Source of the DNA: Whitmania pigra
Taxonomy: Eukaryota; Annelida; Clitellata; Hirudinida; Haemopidae
Assembly: GCA_021613335.1 (NCBI GenBank)
Contig: JAJTWR010000113.1
Span: forward strand, 2,747,001 to 2,811,000
Direction of reading: 5' to 3'
DNA: 64,000 nt
How positions within the stretch are numbered: position 1 is the stretch's first letter; each line of letters begins with the position of its first letter. The notes below the pieces were generated by a model. The model was not told the origin of the DNA and ran no database searches. It saw only the letters and a list, made by a program, of their open reading frames with translations. The translations under genes were made by a program, and so were the position numbers. This document shows, one piece after another, positions 21,307 through 33,323 of the stretch.

Positions 21307-24300
21307 TTTTTTTTATTATCAAAAGTTTGAGTGAACCCAACCTTGAGCTTACAACATAAAGTTGTCCGTGGGAAAAACACGTCGATCTCAAGTCCACTCC
21401 ACAGTATTTAATAAATAAAAATTAAAATTAATTTTCTGGACAATTGAACAAGACATAATTATTAGCATATTTATTCACATTAGTGTAACATTTACAACAA
21501 AATTTTATTGTCAAAATTAATCAAAAACAGAAGAAACTATGCTTATAAAGTGATGTACCAAATTGTGAAATTGGAAAAAAATTAGTTTTCTTCATTGTAT
21601 TTTAAAAACTTTTTAAAAATAGTTAAAAAGTAGTTAACTATTTGTAGTTAACAACTACTTTAAAAGTAGTTAACTATTTGTAGTTAATAAATACTTTAAA
21701 AGTTGTTAACTACTATTTTTTAACTACTTTTTTAAGAGTAGTTATTAACTACTACCTAACTACTTTAAAGTAGTTATTAACTAGTAGTTAACTACTTATA
21801 GTTAGTAACTACCCATCACTGCTTGTGCTATACAAGCAACATAAAGAGGGTTAGTATCACGACCAAACTTCATCATGATGAAACATCAGTGACTGAGGGT
21901 ACAACATCATACAAAATACATTTTAGACATATATTAACAAATTAATACGACAATACGCTAGAGTAATAAAAAAATAGCTACAGAACAATTTTTAAGCTTA
22001 AATTTATCAAATCTGTTGAAAAGTTGTAAAACCCATTAAGCAAAACAAAACACAGGTTTCGTGTCCACAAAATCTATGAAAAACCCGGGTTTTCGAGGGG
22101 ATACCTGGGGCGAAAACACTACCTAATATACACGTATTTGAATTCCTATGAAATCCATAAAAAAAACTTTTATTAACTTTATTTATTAGTATTTTCCTCA
22201 AGTATGTTTCAAGATAACATCCTATTTTCAAAGCTATTATTCACTCGTCAAATGTGCAAATTTGACATTCTTATAAATCGCAATTATGAATTGTTTTCCA
22301 ATTCCATCAAAACTTTTAGTTATGTAAATTAACTAAACATCCATTAAAATTTGAAGGTGATAGAGGTTTACAAACGTAATATTAAATATGCTGTTTAAAC
22401 AACTTACGTCAAAAAACCAACAGCAACTGCCCCTACAGGTAGGCCAGAAATTGGAGATGCAAGACTAATGACGATGTTATGTACGGCAGCTTTAGAAATT
22501 CCATAGCCAATCATTTCTTTAAGGAAATGAAGGTAAAGATTACTTAGACCATTGCAGTTTTCATTATTATGAGAGGATGCATTAAATAATTTTGTTTATA
22601 AATTAACTCTAATATTTACATTTACAAATTTATTTAAAATATTTTCCAAAGACCTAAGGGACGGTTATTAAATTAGGCTCTATTGTCCCAGAGATCCCAT
22701 GGGCAACCCTTAGAAGATCTCAGATAAGATATCGAACTCTTACATTCAGCTCAATATTTCCCATACCATCCAATATTACTGTTCTTATTAATTAGTTATT
22801 AATAATTATTTATTATTATTATTATGTTCAGTAAATGCAAGGAACTATTGTTAGCTGGCAGCAAGATTATTACCGGTACAATGTGGCTCAGTCTTTATTT
22901 TCTCTGAGTAAAAGCTTATAACTAATACCACCAGCTTGTTAACTGAACATTTATTGAATAAAACCAATTATAAGACCCATAGTTTTTACTGTATGTTTTA
23001 CATTTATTCATTACTATTGAAATTTAATATGCGTCTTTGTAACAAAGCCTCATTAGTAATGGGTTACATTAGAACTAACTTCATTGAAGAATAAGTACAT
23101 GAAAACAATGCAAATTTCTCGAGAGTGCCCAATTATGCCATCCAAGTTATGAAATTTATTGAGTTTATGTTTAGATGAGTATGCATCATCCATTCATTGG
23201 TAATAATAAATACTAATAATGATTATATTAATAAAAATTATTAATAAAATCAACTCACGACTGACCTGGGCATCCAGTTAGAGCATCTGAGTCACCACTT
23301 AAAACGAGCAAGCCTCCTTCCTTGAGATATTTTGTACTCAGTGAGGCAGATATGACAGCAGTCCATACGTTTGACTTCCAACATAATTCTGAACTTCTGA
23401 TTAAGTCTGCATGAGGGCATGAATAATAACATAATAATATATTGTTATAACCGATCAATAATTAATAAGTTTTATATTGCAAACTTAAATTATTATTTAT
23501 TTATTTTTATAATTAATACATGATTTAATTATTTTTATAATGAATTCATTATTTAATTATTTTTATAATTACATCAATATAGTTTATAGTGAGCAATATA
23601 AATTTACAAATCCACTTTATTAATTATTATGCGCAGTAAGTAAACTTAGCCGCGTATTGTATTAAATAAGGTGTTCTTATTATCATTAAACTATAGTAAC
23701 AATTTTATAAATAAAATAACAGGTAAGATTAAATAATAATGCCCAGTTGTCATAAAAAAATGTTGGACGTCTTTGTACGGAATAGAATCGCAGTCTTGCC
23801 TTCCGATGCTGCATTGCCACCAGCCCATCCGCCGGCAACGCAGAGGATGGCATCAAACTTATCCTGACCCATGCATTCGCCAACTTTTATCTCGACCGAG
23901 TCCTTCTGCTCCTGCCATGATTCAGTACTTTTCAAAAGGACATTGGCTTGTGCCACATTGTTGTTGTAGAGGTCAACTGACACTATCCACTGAAAAATAG
24001 TAATTCGATGGTTGTCCTCACTTGTTATAAAGTTTAATAACTATAATTTAATAGATACAATTGTGATTATCTTAAATCCTAATACCAAAATCATAACCCC
24101 AAATGATGAAAAAATCGACAAAGCTTTGAATTATTGTGAAAATTTGAGAAATTTAATAATAATATAAAAATTATAAAATATATAACCATTTCACAATATA
24201 ACTGTTTAAAAGGTAACTAACCCATTTTCTTTCAAAAAAGTAGTTCACTATTTCAGATCCAAGAAATCCACTTCCTCCATAAACCAAGACCCTTCCTGCA

Positions 24301-24308
24301 TAATTCAT
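20266..24308 (-). CDS. QDPR: Dihydropteridine reductase, six exons (236 aa)
   Basis: Exons on the minus strand: 24222-24308, 23800-23989, 23266-23406, 22408-22516, 20687-20770 and 20266-20365, all phases consistent. The enzyme regenerates tetrahydrobiopterin from quinonoid dihydrobiopterin with NADH in the cytosol. Seen: GRVLVYGGSGFLG (Rossmann nucleotide loop), DAILCVAGGWAGGNA, the YGISK catalytic Tyr-Lys pair of short-chain dehydrogenases, DTPMNRKYMPSADF and SGSLLIFEN near the end. Length is close to the human 244 residues. Intron 2 uses a GC donor (GAAG|GCAAGA). The exon 5 acceptor is the CTAG one, which keeps the frame. The frame is open upstream of the chosen ATG to 24521, so a 71-residue N-terminal extension is possible. 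Intron 4 holds a 28S fragment, a Helitron scrap and a hAT-like end. Confidence 0.88.
21190..21306 (-). rRNA. 28S rRNA fragment, short copy in QDPR intron 4
   Basis: Same sequence as the 3' part of 2158-2515 (GGTGTTGGTTGATATAGA, GACGGTGGCCATGGACGTCG). Cut off at 21306, where unrelated sequence starts. Confidence 0.85.
21331..21414 (-). mobile_element. Helitron helicase scrap
   Basis: 84 bp nearly identical to 4271-4354 of the large Helitron; encodes part of the FSHGQLYV region. Too short to be an insertion in its own right, perhaps filler DNA at the break near 21306. Confidence 0.75.
21590..21826. mobile_element. hAT-like terminus with TAGTTAACTA repeats
   Basis: A run of short palindromic words (tagttaacta, actactt) that ends CCCATCACTG, a hAT-like terminus, at 21826. 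No matching opposite end or coding part was found, so it is a MITE or solo end in QDPR intron 4. Confidence 0.5.
22666..23355. repeat. Paralogous empty site for the Helitron and the hAT
   Basis: Continuous sequence covering QDPR intron 3 and most of exon 3. It matches 3771-4115, then 16886-16947, then 18050-18355, so it lacks both the Helitron (junction at about 23013) and the hAT (junction at about 23063). Confidence 0.85.
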
Positions 24309-24521
24309 GCTGCCATACCTTGGCGAATAAACCGGCTCAACCTTCTTCATTTTATTCACATTCTCAACCTTTTCTGGATAAACCTCATTGTTCGAGATGT
24401 TTGTCTTATTCACTTGATTTCTGTAACAAGCTTCATTCACAGAGGATATCTTATTCTTGGTAGAGAGTTCGCTCATATTTGATTCATTGTAATTCATTTT
24501 AAAAACTTTGAAAATTTCCAA

Positions 24522-25079
24522 CTTACCTAGAAAGCGAGAAAGTGGGATTTATAAATATTGGCTAAAACGGGGAATTTAAAAACATCGAAAGGTTAAAAAG
24601 AAATTGATATTTGGAAATCTATATCTTTATATCAATCCTTGTGATCTTTAGAACTGATATTTAACCTGTCTTTGACCTTCGCATTTTCTTCACAGTCAAC
24701 TATCTGATCGAAGTAATAATACGTTTCTGAATATATCAAAAGAATGTTTAAAAATTAGTTTTAAAGTCAACTTAAAATTACAAAGTATTTAATATTTTTC
24801 TGGTCTATCCAGGTATAAGGGATGACTGAATAGCAATAACATCAACCGCAGTAGCAACAACAACGAGAAAAAAAAAGTAAAATTAACTACAAATGTGCAT
24901 GTCCAGCTGAAAAACGATTAAGCAACTGAGATTTTTTCAATTGCTGGAAATTGGAAACGGAAAGGTGTAGGTTGATCTGACAGCATGGTGAATTTCATTG
25001 CCTCATAGCTTCTGCATTTTGATGATGTCAAAAGACGAATTGGTTGAAAAATTATTTCTCAATATTCACACTAATTATC
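24522..25079. other. Upstream region of QDPR, no gene seen
   Basis: AT-rich intergenic DNA. It should contain the QDPR promoter, but no clear TATA box or other motif stands out. Confidence 0.4.
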
Positions 25080-25800
25080 AGACACTTACTTGTGTACTTG
25101 TACTTGCACTTGTACTCGCACTTGGACCCCAAGTACTTGTTCCAATTTTATTGAAAAGCACGTTTATTAATTCTTGTTAGCATAGTTGGTCTAGTGAGTT
25201 GAAACTTAGCAAGATTATGAATTGCAGTCGAACGCTGTTATGTCGCCGGACTAGAGGTTGCCAATAAGCGTCGAGATAACCGAAAATCAATATGGCGGCC
25301 ATACATTAACATGATCTTGACAGTTCTTTATGTTAGCTGAAACTCTTTCCGAACTCCGGCAGGAATCCTCAGAGAGGAGACTCCTTCTTTGAGCGTTTCG
25401 GCCCTTAAATCCTCTGACACTCTCGGGGGTTGGGTTTCATCCGCTGATCAGACGGGTGTCCCTGCCGGTGATGTAACATCCAATTCTGACATGTCAACGA
25501 ACAGAATCGAGGTAAAACGCACAACACATGTTCATGTTTTTCATCGGCAAGAGACAATTTGGGGGGAAGTTTTGTTGCTCACGAAGTCTACGTTTTTTTC
25601 TTACTGGATCAATGACAGACTTCTCTTACATTTTCTTTATCATGCCGGCCTTCTTTTTCCATTCTAAAATGGTTTTTGATGGAATTCAAAATCCTTAAAT
25701 AATGGACTTGTAAAGCACTTGTTCTTGAATCTGAGTACTTGTACTTGATTTAATCTCAAGTACTTATACTTGTATTCATACTTGGTTCCATGTCTGCTAC
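25080..25800. repeat. Diverged hAT/MITE-like sequence with GTACTTG repeats
   Basis: Clusters of acttgtacttg-type words at 25085-25140 and 25690-25790 resemble the subterminal repeats of the hAT at 16948-18049. Between them is a GC-richer stretch with an open frame at 25389-25667 that I do not recognise; its start is not an ATG. Termini and target duplication were not found. Confidence 0.4.
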
Positions 25801-25879
25801 TTATAAGAATCACGATTGGCTGAGTGAACGAGCTATTCTTGCGGCCATGAACAAAAATGTTTAACACATTAACAATATT

Positions 25880-26395
25880 ATTCTCATTAAAATCTGTAGA
25901 CGCTGCTGTGGAAGCAGATGAAGCGGTTAATTATATAACAGAATTTTTGAATTCAATCTGCCTGGGATGCCACCGCAAGTACTGCAATTGAAAATCGGCT
26001 TGCCAATTATCATATTACGAAATATTAACCAGCCAAAGCTTTGCAACGGCACGCTGTTTGCAGGAAAAAAATTAATGAGGAACGTCTTAGATTGTATTTT
26101 GACAGGACAGAAAAATGAAGATGTCCTCATTCCTCGTATTCCTATTATTTCAATTTCAATCTAAGAGATTGCAATTTCAAATTAGATTGACGTTTGCAAT
26201 CATCATAAACAAAGCTTAGGACCAATCTTGAGAATTGTGCGCATAGATCTAGACCCAGATTGTTTCTTACATGAACTTTCATTATGAACTATTACATGAT
26301 GCGTTTTGTAGAATCTGCAAACCAGACAAATCTCTAGATCTGCGTAGGCGATGGAACAACAAAAATTGTTGCATTTCCACAAGCACTGAGAAATT
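25880..26395 (+). mobile_element. Helitron helicase fragment
   Basis: Plus-strand frames read ITEFLNSICL, then QLKIGLPIIILRNINQPKLC and LMRNVLDCILTG, DVLIPRIPII, later INKA and, near the end, DGTTKIVAFPQALRN. These are the C-terminal motifs of Helitron Pif1-type helicases, with shifts and stops. Strand is opposite to the large Helitron. Confidence 0.75.
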
Positions 26396-26939
26396 AAACA
26401 TATTAGAAACGTGCGCTTTCTTAGGTTTGTAATTGTAAGATATTAAAATATGAGATATCATTTTTAAAGCTTTATAAATCTTAATGTTTTTGGTTGTTTT
26501 CATTAACTCAACATGATAACCAAAGTCAAACTAGTAGAAATGTGAAGTTACTAATATTCATGATTTTAGTAAGCGTCTTAAAAAAGAAATTATTGTATGT
26601 TATTAAACCCGAAACCAATTCAACAACTGTGTACGTTTTATTCTCACTTTAAAATCTATTGGTGTTCATTTAACAGCAATTTACGAAAATGTAACATCGC
26701 AGATTATGCCTTAAATCCTGGACTTTGCACTCGACGTTATGACCTAAGCGAAACCTTTTGGCTTCAACATAAAAGTCTAGTCGAACTGATCACAAACTCC
26801 ATATAGTTACAAACACGTTTTAAATAAAGCTGTGCAATATCGATAAATTTATGTTTTATCGTATTATAATCATATTATAATCATACTATAATAACTTCCG
26901 TATTGCAACAATAGTCAACAAATCTTTTTTCTTCTGAAA
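26396..26939. other. Intergenic, no gene seen
   Basis: AT-rich DNA upstream of the first Ly6-type gene. A short open frame at 26597-26806 has no recognisable features. Confidence 0.4.
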
Positions 26940-27281
26940 ATGTTGCGAAAATTCATCACTTCTGCATCGGCTCTGCTAATATTATTAGTTATTAATTTCC
27001 AAAGTGGACAAGGCGCAATTTGCTACAAGTGCGATGCTCACAACCCCAACTGTGCTGACCCTGTTATTCTTGATGCTCCTGGGGTGGAAACCTGCATTGC
27101 ACCCTACTGTGTCAAAAGTGTCATTAACCATGGAGGTTGGACGAACGAATTGTAAATTTTTTACTAGTTTAATATTTAATTATTTAAATAATATTTCTTA
27201 CGTACTGTTTTCTCTTTTACATTTTGCCTAAATTTAATTTGTAATGTTAAATAATTATTGTTGTTAATATTATTATTATTA

Positions 27282-27369
<88 letters not shown>

Positions 27370-28496
27370 GTTATTGTTTGAATTAATAATGATAATATTA
27401 AACTAATATTACAAATAATATAAAACTAAAAATGATATTAACTAATATCAATTAATAATAGTTAATAATTGTCACTGGGAACAAATGTTGATTTATTTAA
27501 GTCTTAAATTTCCATATATCGTATAAAAGCCATGCAAAAATGTTCTACTAAACGAATTTCTACAAATTTTTCTTATCTATGATATTGTTGCAATGGTAGT
27601 TGTAAATGTGTTATTAAGTGGAAAAGCTTACAAAGAGGGACTTAAATTTGAGTTGGGGGCCCTGACTTTAGACGCAAGAAAAAAAGAGGGTTAATTCCTC
27701 ATGTTTTTGAGAGTTTGTCCCCCACCCTCCTTAATTTTGGTTAGAAGCAAACAAAGGTCGTCTTCTCAATTGGTGCGTGGGTTTGCTCTTCCTCGGAAAA
27801 AGCTGAAATGACGTCCCTGATTACAATACGGCGTGCAGGTTCGCCGAATGGGTTACGTGCCTGCTTGCGACGGTAATGGCAACAGTCATAATGTGTCGTA
27901 TTCGAAACCCAGCCTGCACTGCACCTAGCAGTGCCCTTGAGAAGGAGCGCTTTATAAATGGTTAGCGCCTCTGACGCTATGCATATAGCGCTATAGAAAT
28001 ATAATTAATGTAATATATAATTACAATTACAATATTGGCTAAACTCGAAATATCTTTGAATGTAGTTAATTTTTACAGCGCCAAACCTATATGGTCAAAT
28101 GGGCTTCTTGATAATTACTATGTAAATATAATGTTCGTTTCCAAGGGCGCTTGTGGCAATGCAGGCTGGTTGTCGAACGGTGGTGATGGCAACAGTCGCA
28201 TACAGGAACGTAATGCCTTGGCTAAAATTAATTCTATCAAAATTCTTAAATTCTATTAAAGCAGAAGACGTCACATTATTAGTAAAACACAACATTCGAA
28301 TGAAATTGTCAATTAATTCAGTCGAAAATAAATACTAAGCCAAACAATTTTTGGAACAATTTTAGGAATTTCAGTGGCCCTGAGAATGTGTGCCACCTCA
28401 CCGACAATGGAAGACGGTTGCATAAACCAGGTCATCGGAGGAATGCCTGCAATGGCCTGCATCTGCAAAGAAGATTTCTGCAATGGTTCACATTAG
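26940..28496 (+). CDS. Ly6/uPAR-type three-finger protein 1 (105 aa)
   Basis: Exons 26940-27135 and 28375-28496, phase-1 GT-AG intron of 1239 bp. Residues 1-28 are a signal peptide (hydrophobic core SALLILLVI), and the mature part begins with ICYKC. Ten cysteines in the order of an LU domain end in ACICKEDFCN, the CN signature. There is no hydrophobic tail, so it should be secreted and not GPI-anchored. LU proteins are disulfide-rich ligands, receptor modulators or coats; the partner is unknown. The intron holds a TTA microsatellite and two SINE copies. Three similar genes with the same intron position lie within 24 kb. Confidence 0.8.
27262..27369. repeat. (ATT)n microsatellite in Ly6-type gene 1 intron
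   Basis: Roughly 35 uninterrupted ATT/TTA units. Confidence 0.95.
27830..28012 (+). mobile_element. tRNA-derived SINE, copy 1
   Basis: Starts GGCGTGCAGGTTCGCCGAAT with an A-box-like GCCGAATGGGTTA, then a B-box-like ATTCGAAACCC at 27918, then a body and a tail agcgcctctgacgctatgca followed by tatagcgctatagaaata. Same arrangement as 34676-34853. The tail resembles the LINE 3' end at 48507-48547. Confidence 0.8.
28062..28217 (-). mobile_element. tRNA-derived SINE, older copy 2
   Basis: The reverse complement matches copy 1 with many changes: TTACGTTCCTG, GTTCGACAACC, CAGCCTGCATTG and AGCGCCCTTGG in order, then a decayed tail. Inverted relative to copy 1 in the same intron. Confidence 0.6.
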
Positions 28497-28861
28497 GACA
28501 TCAGAACTAAAATAAAATCAGAATTTATTAGATGGTTATTTAATCTTGAAATGGTTTTAACGACTGCTTGATTTATAACTGCGACAATCAAATTGCTTGT
28601 ACATACTTTAATTTATGTTATGCATTACTTATTGAATGTTCATGCATAATTAATTATTCACCATCGCTATATTAGTCGCAATTAAAACTAAATTAATAGA
28701 TATTATATTCAAAAATTTGTGCACTCTAACAAATGATAATGTTTTACCAACTAACTCATCTGTTATGACGCAGTGTTTGTTCAGTACAGTTGATTCAACA
28801 ACATAAAGCATAAGAATGTTGTAGTTTTTTAAGTTAATGCCAAGGCGGAATTATTTATGAC
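28497..28861. other. Intergenic, no gene seen
   Basis: Sequence between Ly6-type gene 1 and the possible micro-gene; AATAAA-like signals follow the Ly6-type stop at about 28510. Confidence 0.4.
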
Positions 28862-30435
28862 ATGGCGGCAGACTCTTTTGAAAGCTTGAGGAGCGCTGCA
28901 ATTTTTGTTCACAGGTACAGAAAAGCTTTATTTCGTTCGTATCTATCCAAGATTGTTGAATTACAAAAGTTACCAATTTAACTTCAGTCATTCTTTAAAT
29001 TAAAAAATATTTCTAAATTAAATTATTTATATTTTAGTTTAATTTAATTTAATGTAAGTTTAAATAATGTTAAATTCACTTTATGGAATCAATTAATGCA
29101 TTTCCAATTGCATAATTTACTTTCCAATAATAAAATTAGTAAAAGTAAGTAATTTGTATTATTAAAAAAATGTTAAAATTTAATTAATTATCCACCATCC
29201 CCTACTCAATAAGATTATTATTATTATTAAATACCCTTATAATCATTATTCATATCGTTATTATTAGTAATAATTAATAATTAGATGTAACTTTCTATAA
29301 TTATTATAATCATAATTTTCATATTATAATTATCAAAATTAATTTCAAAAGAGTCAAATAATAATATTATTATTATTACATAATAAATCTAATGATAATT
29401 ATGATTATAATAATTATAATATTATTAATATCAAAATTAATTTCAAAATATAGTAATATTATGATAATTATGATTATAATAATTATAATAATATGATATA
29501 TTATGATAATTATGATTACAATAATTATAATATTATTATAAAATTATAATAATAGAATTAAATACAAATCTGAGTCGATGAAAAAATATAATTATTATAT
29601 TATTATTATTTTTTGTATTGCTATTATTAATATTATTATTATTATTATTTATCCATTTTTTAGTTGTTTTGAATTAATTTTTCATTTCATTTAATCTAAT
29701 CTCGAATGTCTTTGTTTGCAAAGTTTTTTTTAATATTTTTTCAAATAACACAACTCTAATATTATTTAATTCTTTCCAACTTTAAAATATTAAAAAAATT
29801 AAATCAAGTCCAAAAACGTATTAGTTGAGTTTTTTGTGATGTCAAACACGCGCTTTGGAATCATTTCGTTCTAAGTTTTAAAAACATCTGTAAATTATTA
29901 AATTATGACTATGCTTAATATTATTAATTATTGTTATTGTCATTAGCGATTATCATTGACTGTTATACTTTAATAACATACATAATAACATATTAATAGA
30001 ATGTAATTATTCCATTTTTTATTAATGCCATCCCAGCTTGTCTCTGATCATTTTTAATGAATAGTCGGCTATGTGGTCATTAATCACCATATGGTCGTGA
30101 CCTATTAAATTTAATAGTTAGTTTACAGAGACGTGGTAAGAGGGAAATAATTATTATTATGAGTGAATATTTTATTAACTTTAACAACAATACTTCCGAT
30201 TTGTTCGAATATTCGTTTATTTTCTTAAGTAAGAAATCTGCCGGATGCAAAATACTCTCAGTTTCTAAATCGTCTCGAGGTTGTCAGCATGGCCGGATTT
30301 ACCAAAATGGAGATTGCGGTGCAGTGTGTCAGTGGAAGCTCACGTGCAGTGGAACTAAATCAAGAACTGGTTGCCAGTACATGGGAGCTTTACCACCAAC
30401 CTGGAGATGAAGTCTTGCGTTCAATTGAGCAATAA
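28862..30435 (+). CDS. Possible two-exon small protein (66 aa), unrecognised
   Basis: Candidate exons 28862-28914 and 30288-30435. The first starts ATGGCGGCAGAC, in a context much like the COG6 start, and ends CACAG before GTACAG. The second follows a TTGTCAG acceptor and joins in frame to a stop that overlaps an AATAAA at 30431-30436. The product begins MAADSFESLRSAAIFVH and ends PGDEVLRSIEQ; it is soluble, mildly acidic, with no signal peptide or membrane segment. I do not recognise it. Support is the matching splice phases, start context and poly(A) signal; there is no homology evidence. The intron is very AT-rich (29000-29700). Confidence 0.4.
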
Positions 30436-31049
30436 AATATTATGCGTAGTTCATTGATCGACTAAAAATTAACCATGATTGCGGTGACCCGTCAAAATAG
30501 CCCAGCGACAAAATATCCCCGTCAATGTATCTTTATAAAAAAAATATTTATATGAGTTGATACATCAACCTATAACTTATTTCAAATTTGATTAAATGAA
30601 ATGAGTTTTATGTTTTGATGGTGCTATTTTGACGGGCTATTATGACGGGGTGCCCATGATTGCCGATTAGTTTAATTTTTCCTTGTCTGCAGACTTGTCA
30701 CTTCACAGGAACTATTTGAGATGCTCGACCTATGATCTCTGAGTCGATGAAAACAAAACAGTCGTGCGCAGTTTGTATGTTCGAGATCCGTGCTTATTTT
30801 ATAAGTACCTCTGAAATTCATTCCTTGTGCTACTACAAAATAGCCAGTTTATTTTTTAATCGATTTAAGCTCTACCAGGAATACATTGACATCCATTGCT
30901 TTGTTGTGGTTATTTGTTGTTCATTTCCATTCATCCTGTAGCTAAAAAAAGACTACAAGTTACATCATTTTCAACTGCCGAGTGAGAAGTTACTGCATCT
31001 TATTTAAAGACGTTCAAAGAGAATCGAGTGTCTTCATTCAAAAAATACG
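30436..31049. other. Intergenic, no gene seen
   Basis: Lies between the micro-gene candidate and Ly6-type gene 2. A diverged inverted pair of gtcaaaatag/ctattttgacggg words around 30495 and 30622 suggests a small decayed MITE. Confidence 0.35.
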
Positions 31050-32746
31050 ATGAAAGCTTTAATTTGGCTCATGGAATGTTCAATTATTTTCCTCGCTTTT
31101 AATGGGAAGTTTGGCGAAACAGTCAAATGCTACCATTGCGAAGTTGAAAACGAAAACTGTGCTGATCCACTTAACCCGGAAGCAGAAGGAGTACAAATAT
31201 GTGAGGGAGAATTTTGCATCAAGAGTTCAACCACTTATCAAGGTTTTATTTTTTAATAATATTTATATTTATCCTAATATAGTATGATGAAATATTTGTG
31301 TAATAATTTGCATCATATTTGTATGATGTCATATTTGTTATCATATTTACGTATATGAATTACTGGTCTTAATATAATATTCTTATACGTTTGATTATTT
31401 CGTAACCCATTCACAAGTCCACGAAACTGTGTGAAAGAAATGATCGTGCGTCAGCAGTTTAAATAATTAACAGCACGTATCATAGGAGGCATTTCATCAC
31501 CTTTTTTGTCCGAAGCTGAAGCTGGATACGGTTGAGTATTAAGTGGTGGAGTTAATGAATTAAGTTGATTGACAGCGTTGATTCCTAATTGCAACCAAAT
31601 TCTTTCACATTAAAGTAATTAAGTAAATAAAGTCAACAAAATAAACTGTTAACACTTTTTAACCGCAGTGAGCTGTCTTCTTAAAAGCTTTAATGAGACA
31701 AAACAAAAAATTGGACTACAAGTACACTATGAAAATAAATTGTAAACTCTACATAAATTGTAGATGTTGGAGCTCGGATGATTAAAAATTTAAGGGCATC
31801 ATTTGATATGGAAACTCGTTTGTTTTCAACAAAACATGTCTCTGATTTGGTGAATTGTTTGTTTTGTTACCAATATGAAAACAAAATTTATCCTTTCTGA
31901 CATTTGAATTGTGGAAGACGTTTGCAAATGACCTGACAGCGCCCATAACGCATAACAATATTAAATCCTCAATTAGTCCAAGCGCACAAATGTACACAAA
32001 GATAGCAAACAAATCTTTTAAAAACATATTTTTAAAGCTTAATCGTAGAATCAAAGATAGCCAACAAATCTTTTAAAAACATATTTTTAAAGCTTAATCG
32101 TAGAATCAAAGATAGCAAACAATTAGTTGATATGAGGATATAAGACGTCAAACTTGAGAAATTTAATTAGATTCAAGCATCATCTCCTGATGATCATTTC
32201 TTAAAAATGTTCTCATATAAGATATACAGTCATTCTTCAAGTTTTTCATCACAAACATTATCATCACCTTACTCTTTACTAGCTCAACAGATCAACACAA
32301 TCTGTTACATCAATCAGCAACTACAAAAAATAATGAAATATTAAAAGATCCAAAATACGTCGTGCCATTTGCTGCAGAGAGCGTGCCAGACTCAACAAAC
32401 TCCGTCAAACTCAATGCATTCTCGTCAAATAAATTACTTAGCATCATTCATACCTCATTCGTTTGTCTAGTCTTTTTTCTTTTTAGCCTATTTAATTTGT
32501 AGTTTAAAAATAATAACAAAATTTATTATGACTACGATGGTAATATCCATGCTAACAATGCTAACTAAAGGCATTCCTGTGGCCATGAGATTCTGCAGCG
32601 ATAGAGCCAGGGTTGACAACAGTTGCGTGACTGAAGTGGTTCAAGGAATACCGGCAGAAGGTTGTGCCTGCTCAGAAGATTTCTGTAATGGCCCCCCAGG
32701 TACTGCCGTACGTCAAGAAAGGAGAGCACGAAGAAAAAGAAGATGA
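31050..32746 (+). CDS. Ly6/uPAR-type three-finger protein 2, basic tail (122 aa)
   Basis: Exons 31050-31242 and 32571-32746, phase-1 intron of 1328 bp. Signal peptide with SIIFLAF, mature start VKCYHC, ten-cysteine LU pattern ending GCACSEDFCN. After CN comes an unusual basic tail, RQERRARRKRR, instead of a GPI signal; it could bind acidic surfaces or be a processing site. The exon 2 acceptor (CTAACTAAAG) has a poor pyrimidine tract but gives the correct phase and the MRFC block equivalent to MRMC-like blocks in its relatives. Secreted, partner unknown. The intron contains a 55-bp tandem repeat. Confidence 0.75.
31998..32120. repeat. 55-bp tandem repeat, 2.2 copies
   Basis: The unit starting aaagatagc at 31998 repeats at 32053 and again partly at 32108 with one base change. 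It lies in the intron of Ly6-type gene 2. Confidence 0.9.
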
Positions 32747-33323
32747 TGGTGATGATGATGATGATGATTGCGATGATCAATATGGTGATGTTAACTATTT
32801 ATGAGACTTGTGTAGATAATACAAGGCGAAGAACCTGTGGATCATAAATATTTCGCTTTTTTAGCGTTTCTTCGGCAATTGCATGAAAGAATGTTAACGT
32901 CGTCTTATAATTGAAACCTTTATCACATTTATAAATTTAATTTTTAATTTTGTTTCTACATTTTTATTACAATTGAAAACATTTGGCCCCCAAAAAGCAT
33001 TGTTTGCTATTAATTTGTTTGTTTGACTTTGTTATTTAAAACGAAGTTGAATTCTAAATATTCTGAATAGTTTCAAAAATATCGATAGCAAACTAATATC
33101 ATTTCTAAACTAGAGTGAATATAATCTATTTTACTCAATTTGCAACTCACGTATTTTATATACTAAGTGTAACGTTTTTGTTTATTTCAATCTATAACTG
33201 TCTAAACACAATGACAATAACAGCTAATCAAAAACAGTCCAGACCACAAGATGGAGACGACATAGACAAGCGTAACAAAAGATCTCTAATCGAACTAAAA
33301 TATAAAAATAGACATATGTCACA
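32747..33323. other. 3' flank of Ly6-type gene 2 and possible LTR remnant
   Basis: No gene seen. The right end, up to CATATGTCACA at 33323, directly follows a purine tract when read on the minus strand, so part of this stretch is probably the 3' LTR of the relic at 33324-34217. Its outer border was not found. Confidence 0.4.

Noticed and set aside
21301..21330. QDPR last exon lost by rearrangement
   Set aside because: Exons 5 and 6 were at first not found, but they lie farther on at 20687-20770 and 20266-20365, so the gene is complete.
25389..25667. Open frame as a host exon
   Set aside because: No ATG start, no clear splice sites and it lies in a stretch flanked by MITE-like repeats; kept only as part of a repeat region.
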